The translations under genes and the position numbers were made by a program. The notes beneath the pieces are model-generated. The model had not been told where the DNA came from. It searched no databases and saw only the letters and a program-made list of their open reading frames with translations. DNA of 5,887 nucleotides from Elusimicrobia bacterium RIFCSPLOWO2_01_FULL_54_10 (GTDB lineage: Bacteria; Elusimicrobiota; Elusimicrobia; 2-02-FULL-39-32): NCBI GenBank assembly GCA_001799975.1, contig MGUQ01000085.1, positions 3,099 to 8,985 of the forward strand, written 5' to 3'. Each line of letters starts with the position of its first letter. Position 1 is the stretch's first letter. This document shows positions 5,250-5,887 of the stretch, in pieces.

Positions 5250-5887
5250 ATGGCGAAAGCTAGAAAACAATTTTTGAGGGCGCACCGCCGCTCCGAGCGG
5301 CAGGCTAAAGCGGCGGAAGCCCAAGCGGCCCACATCGCCCACGCATCCCACGCCAATCAGGATTTCACAAGCATCCTGGCCGACGCGGTGAACAGCAAGC
5401 GCGGCACGGGCGCCGTCGTGACCCTGCATTTGGGACCCGCCAATTCCGGCAAGACCTTCGATTCCATTGAAGCGCTCAAAAAATCCACCAACGGCCTTTA
5501 TTTAGCCCCCCTGCGGCTCCTGGCCTGGGAAATTGCCGACAAGCTGAACGGCCAGGGATTCCCCTGCTCCCTGCTCACCGGAGAAGAAAAAGTCATTGTG
5601 CCCAACGCGCCCTATATGTCTTCCACCGTGGAGATGTTCAACCCGGACTCGCACGCGGAATGCATTGTGATGGACGAAGCCCAGATGATTGCGGACGATC
5701 AGCGGGGATGGGCCTGGATGCGCGTGCTGGCACTCGCCAAGGCCAAACGGATTGAAATCATCGCATCGCCGGATGCGGAAATTTTGATTTCCAAAATATT
5801 GACCAAGCTGGGTTACATCTTCACCGTGGTGAAGCACGAGCGCCTGGCCCCCCTGACCGTGGCCACCCAGCCCTGGCGCATCGACGA
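5250..5887 (+). CDS. SUV3-like DExH RNA helicase, N-terminal part
   Basis: This is the 5' 212 codons of a superfamily 2 RNA helicase cut off by the window edge. Motif I is GPANSGKT (62-69), followed by GLYLAPLRLLAWE (82-94, motif Ia), LLTGEE (108-113), SSTVEMF (124-130) and motif II DEAQMIADDQRGWAW (142-156). A motif III-like ASPDA lies at 172-176. The GPxNSGKT, APLRLLAWE, LTGEE and DE-Q-MI-D--RG-AW series is characteristic of SUV3 helicases, which in mitochondria act with a 3'-5' exoribonuclease in RNA decay; a bacterial role in RNA turnover is inferred. The first 30 residues are basic and Ala/His/Gln-rich, with no recognised domain. Start ATG 5250 has no Shine-Dalgarno. A TATGAT at 5235-5240 would place transcription just before the ATG, so the mRNA may be leaderless. 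An in-frame TTG at 5232 is a weaker alternative. Confidence 0.88.
   Translation, partial: MAKARKQFLRAHRRSERQAKAAEAQAAHIAHASHANQDFTSILADAVNSKRGTGAVVTLHLGPANSGKTFDSIEALKKSTNGLYLAPLRLLAWEIADKLNGQGFPCSLLTGEEKVIVPNAPYMSSTVEMFNPDSHAECIVMDEAQMIADDQRGWAWMRVLALAKAKRIEIIASPDAEILISKILTKLGYIFTVVKHERLAPLTVATQPWRID

Noticed and set aside
5145..5429. N-terminal extension of the DUF2914-like frame up to 5429
   Set aside because: It runs through the promoter and antisense into the helicase gene. The Shine-Dalgarno and signal peptide place the start at 5144.
5502..5837. Minus-strand open frame antisense to the helicase
   Set aside because: It is opposite helicase motifs Ia to III and has no support of its own.

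Overview
The window reads as chromosomal DNA from an unidentified bacterium of moderate to fairly high GC, with a visibly AT-richer insert in the middle. The housekeeping genes are a DnaX-type clamp-loader subunit, a tRNA-Ala(CGC), a secreted DUF2914-like protein and a SUV3-like RNA helicase. They favour GC-ending codons, while the genes at 1564-3839 use many AT-ending codons. Taxonomy cannot be fixed from this sequence alone.

Layout. Everything from 5144 down to 1 is on the minus strand; only the helicase (5250 to the right edge) is on the plus strand. In minus-strand order: a promoter and strong Shine-Dalgarno drive a DUF2914-like secreted protein (4728-5144). A tRNA-Ala(CGC) (4640-4712) follows after 15 nt. 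Next come a small ORF (4475-4621) and a MNT-type nucleotidyltransferase-like gene (3955-4512). A restriction-modification cassette then carries an HNH endonuclease (3114-3839), a cytosine-5 DNA methyltransferase (1898-3103) and a Vsr-type nicking endonuclease (1564-1980). dnaX begins one base after the vsr stop and runs off the left edge (1-1562).

The most interesting structure is at the junctions. Just upstream of the endonuclease gene lies a second copy of the start of dnaX (3840-3908). It encodes the same first 12 residues as the intact dnaX, but 9 of its 36 bases differ and all 9 changes are synonymous. Touching that fragment is a copy of the 3' end of the tRNA-Ala (3909-3932), here with an encoded CCA. 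The simplest reading is that an ancestor had tRNA-Ala directly followed by dnaX. The restriction cassette then entered the 5' end of dnaX and brought a replacement 5' end from a diverged homologue. The nucleotidyltransferase segment entered at the tRNA 3' end and left a tRNA-end repeat. The 93-bp piece at 3840-3932 would be the surviving ancestral junction. No integrase or transposase is visible.

How the genes work together: the methyltransferase would protect host DNA by making 5-methylcytosine, the HNH protein would cut unmodified DNA, and Vsr would nick at T:G mismatches left by 5-methylcytosine deamination. The compact same-strand order (10-nt gap, 83-nt overlap, 1-nt gap to dnaX) implies co-transcription, so an essential replication gene may now depend on read-through from the defence cassette.
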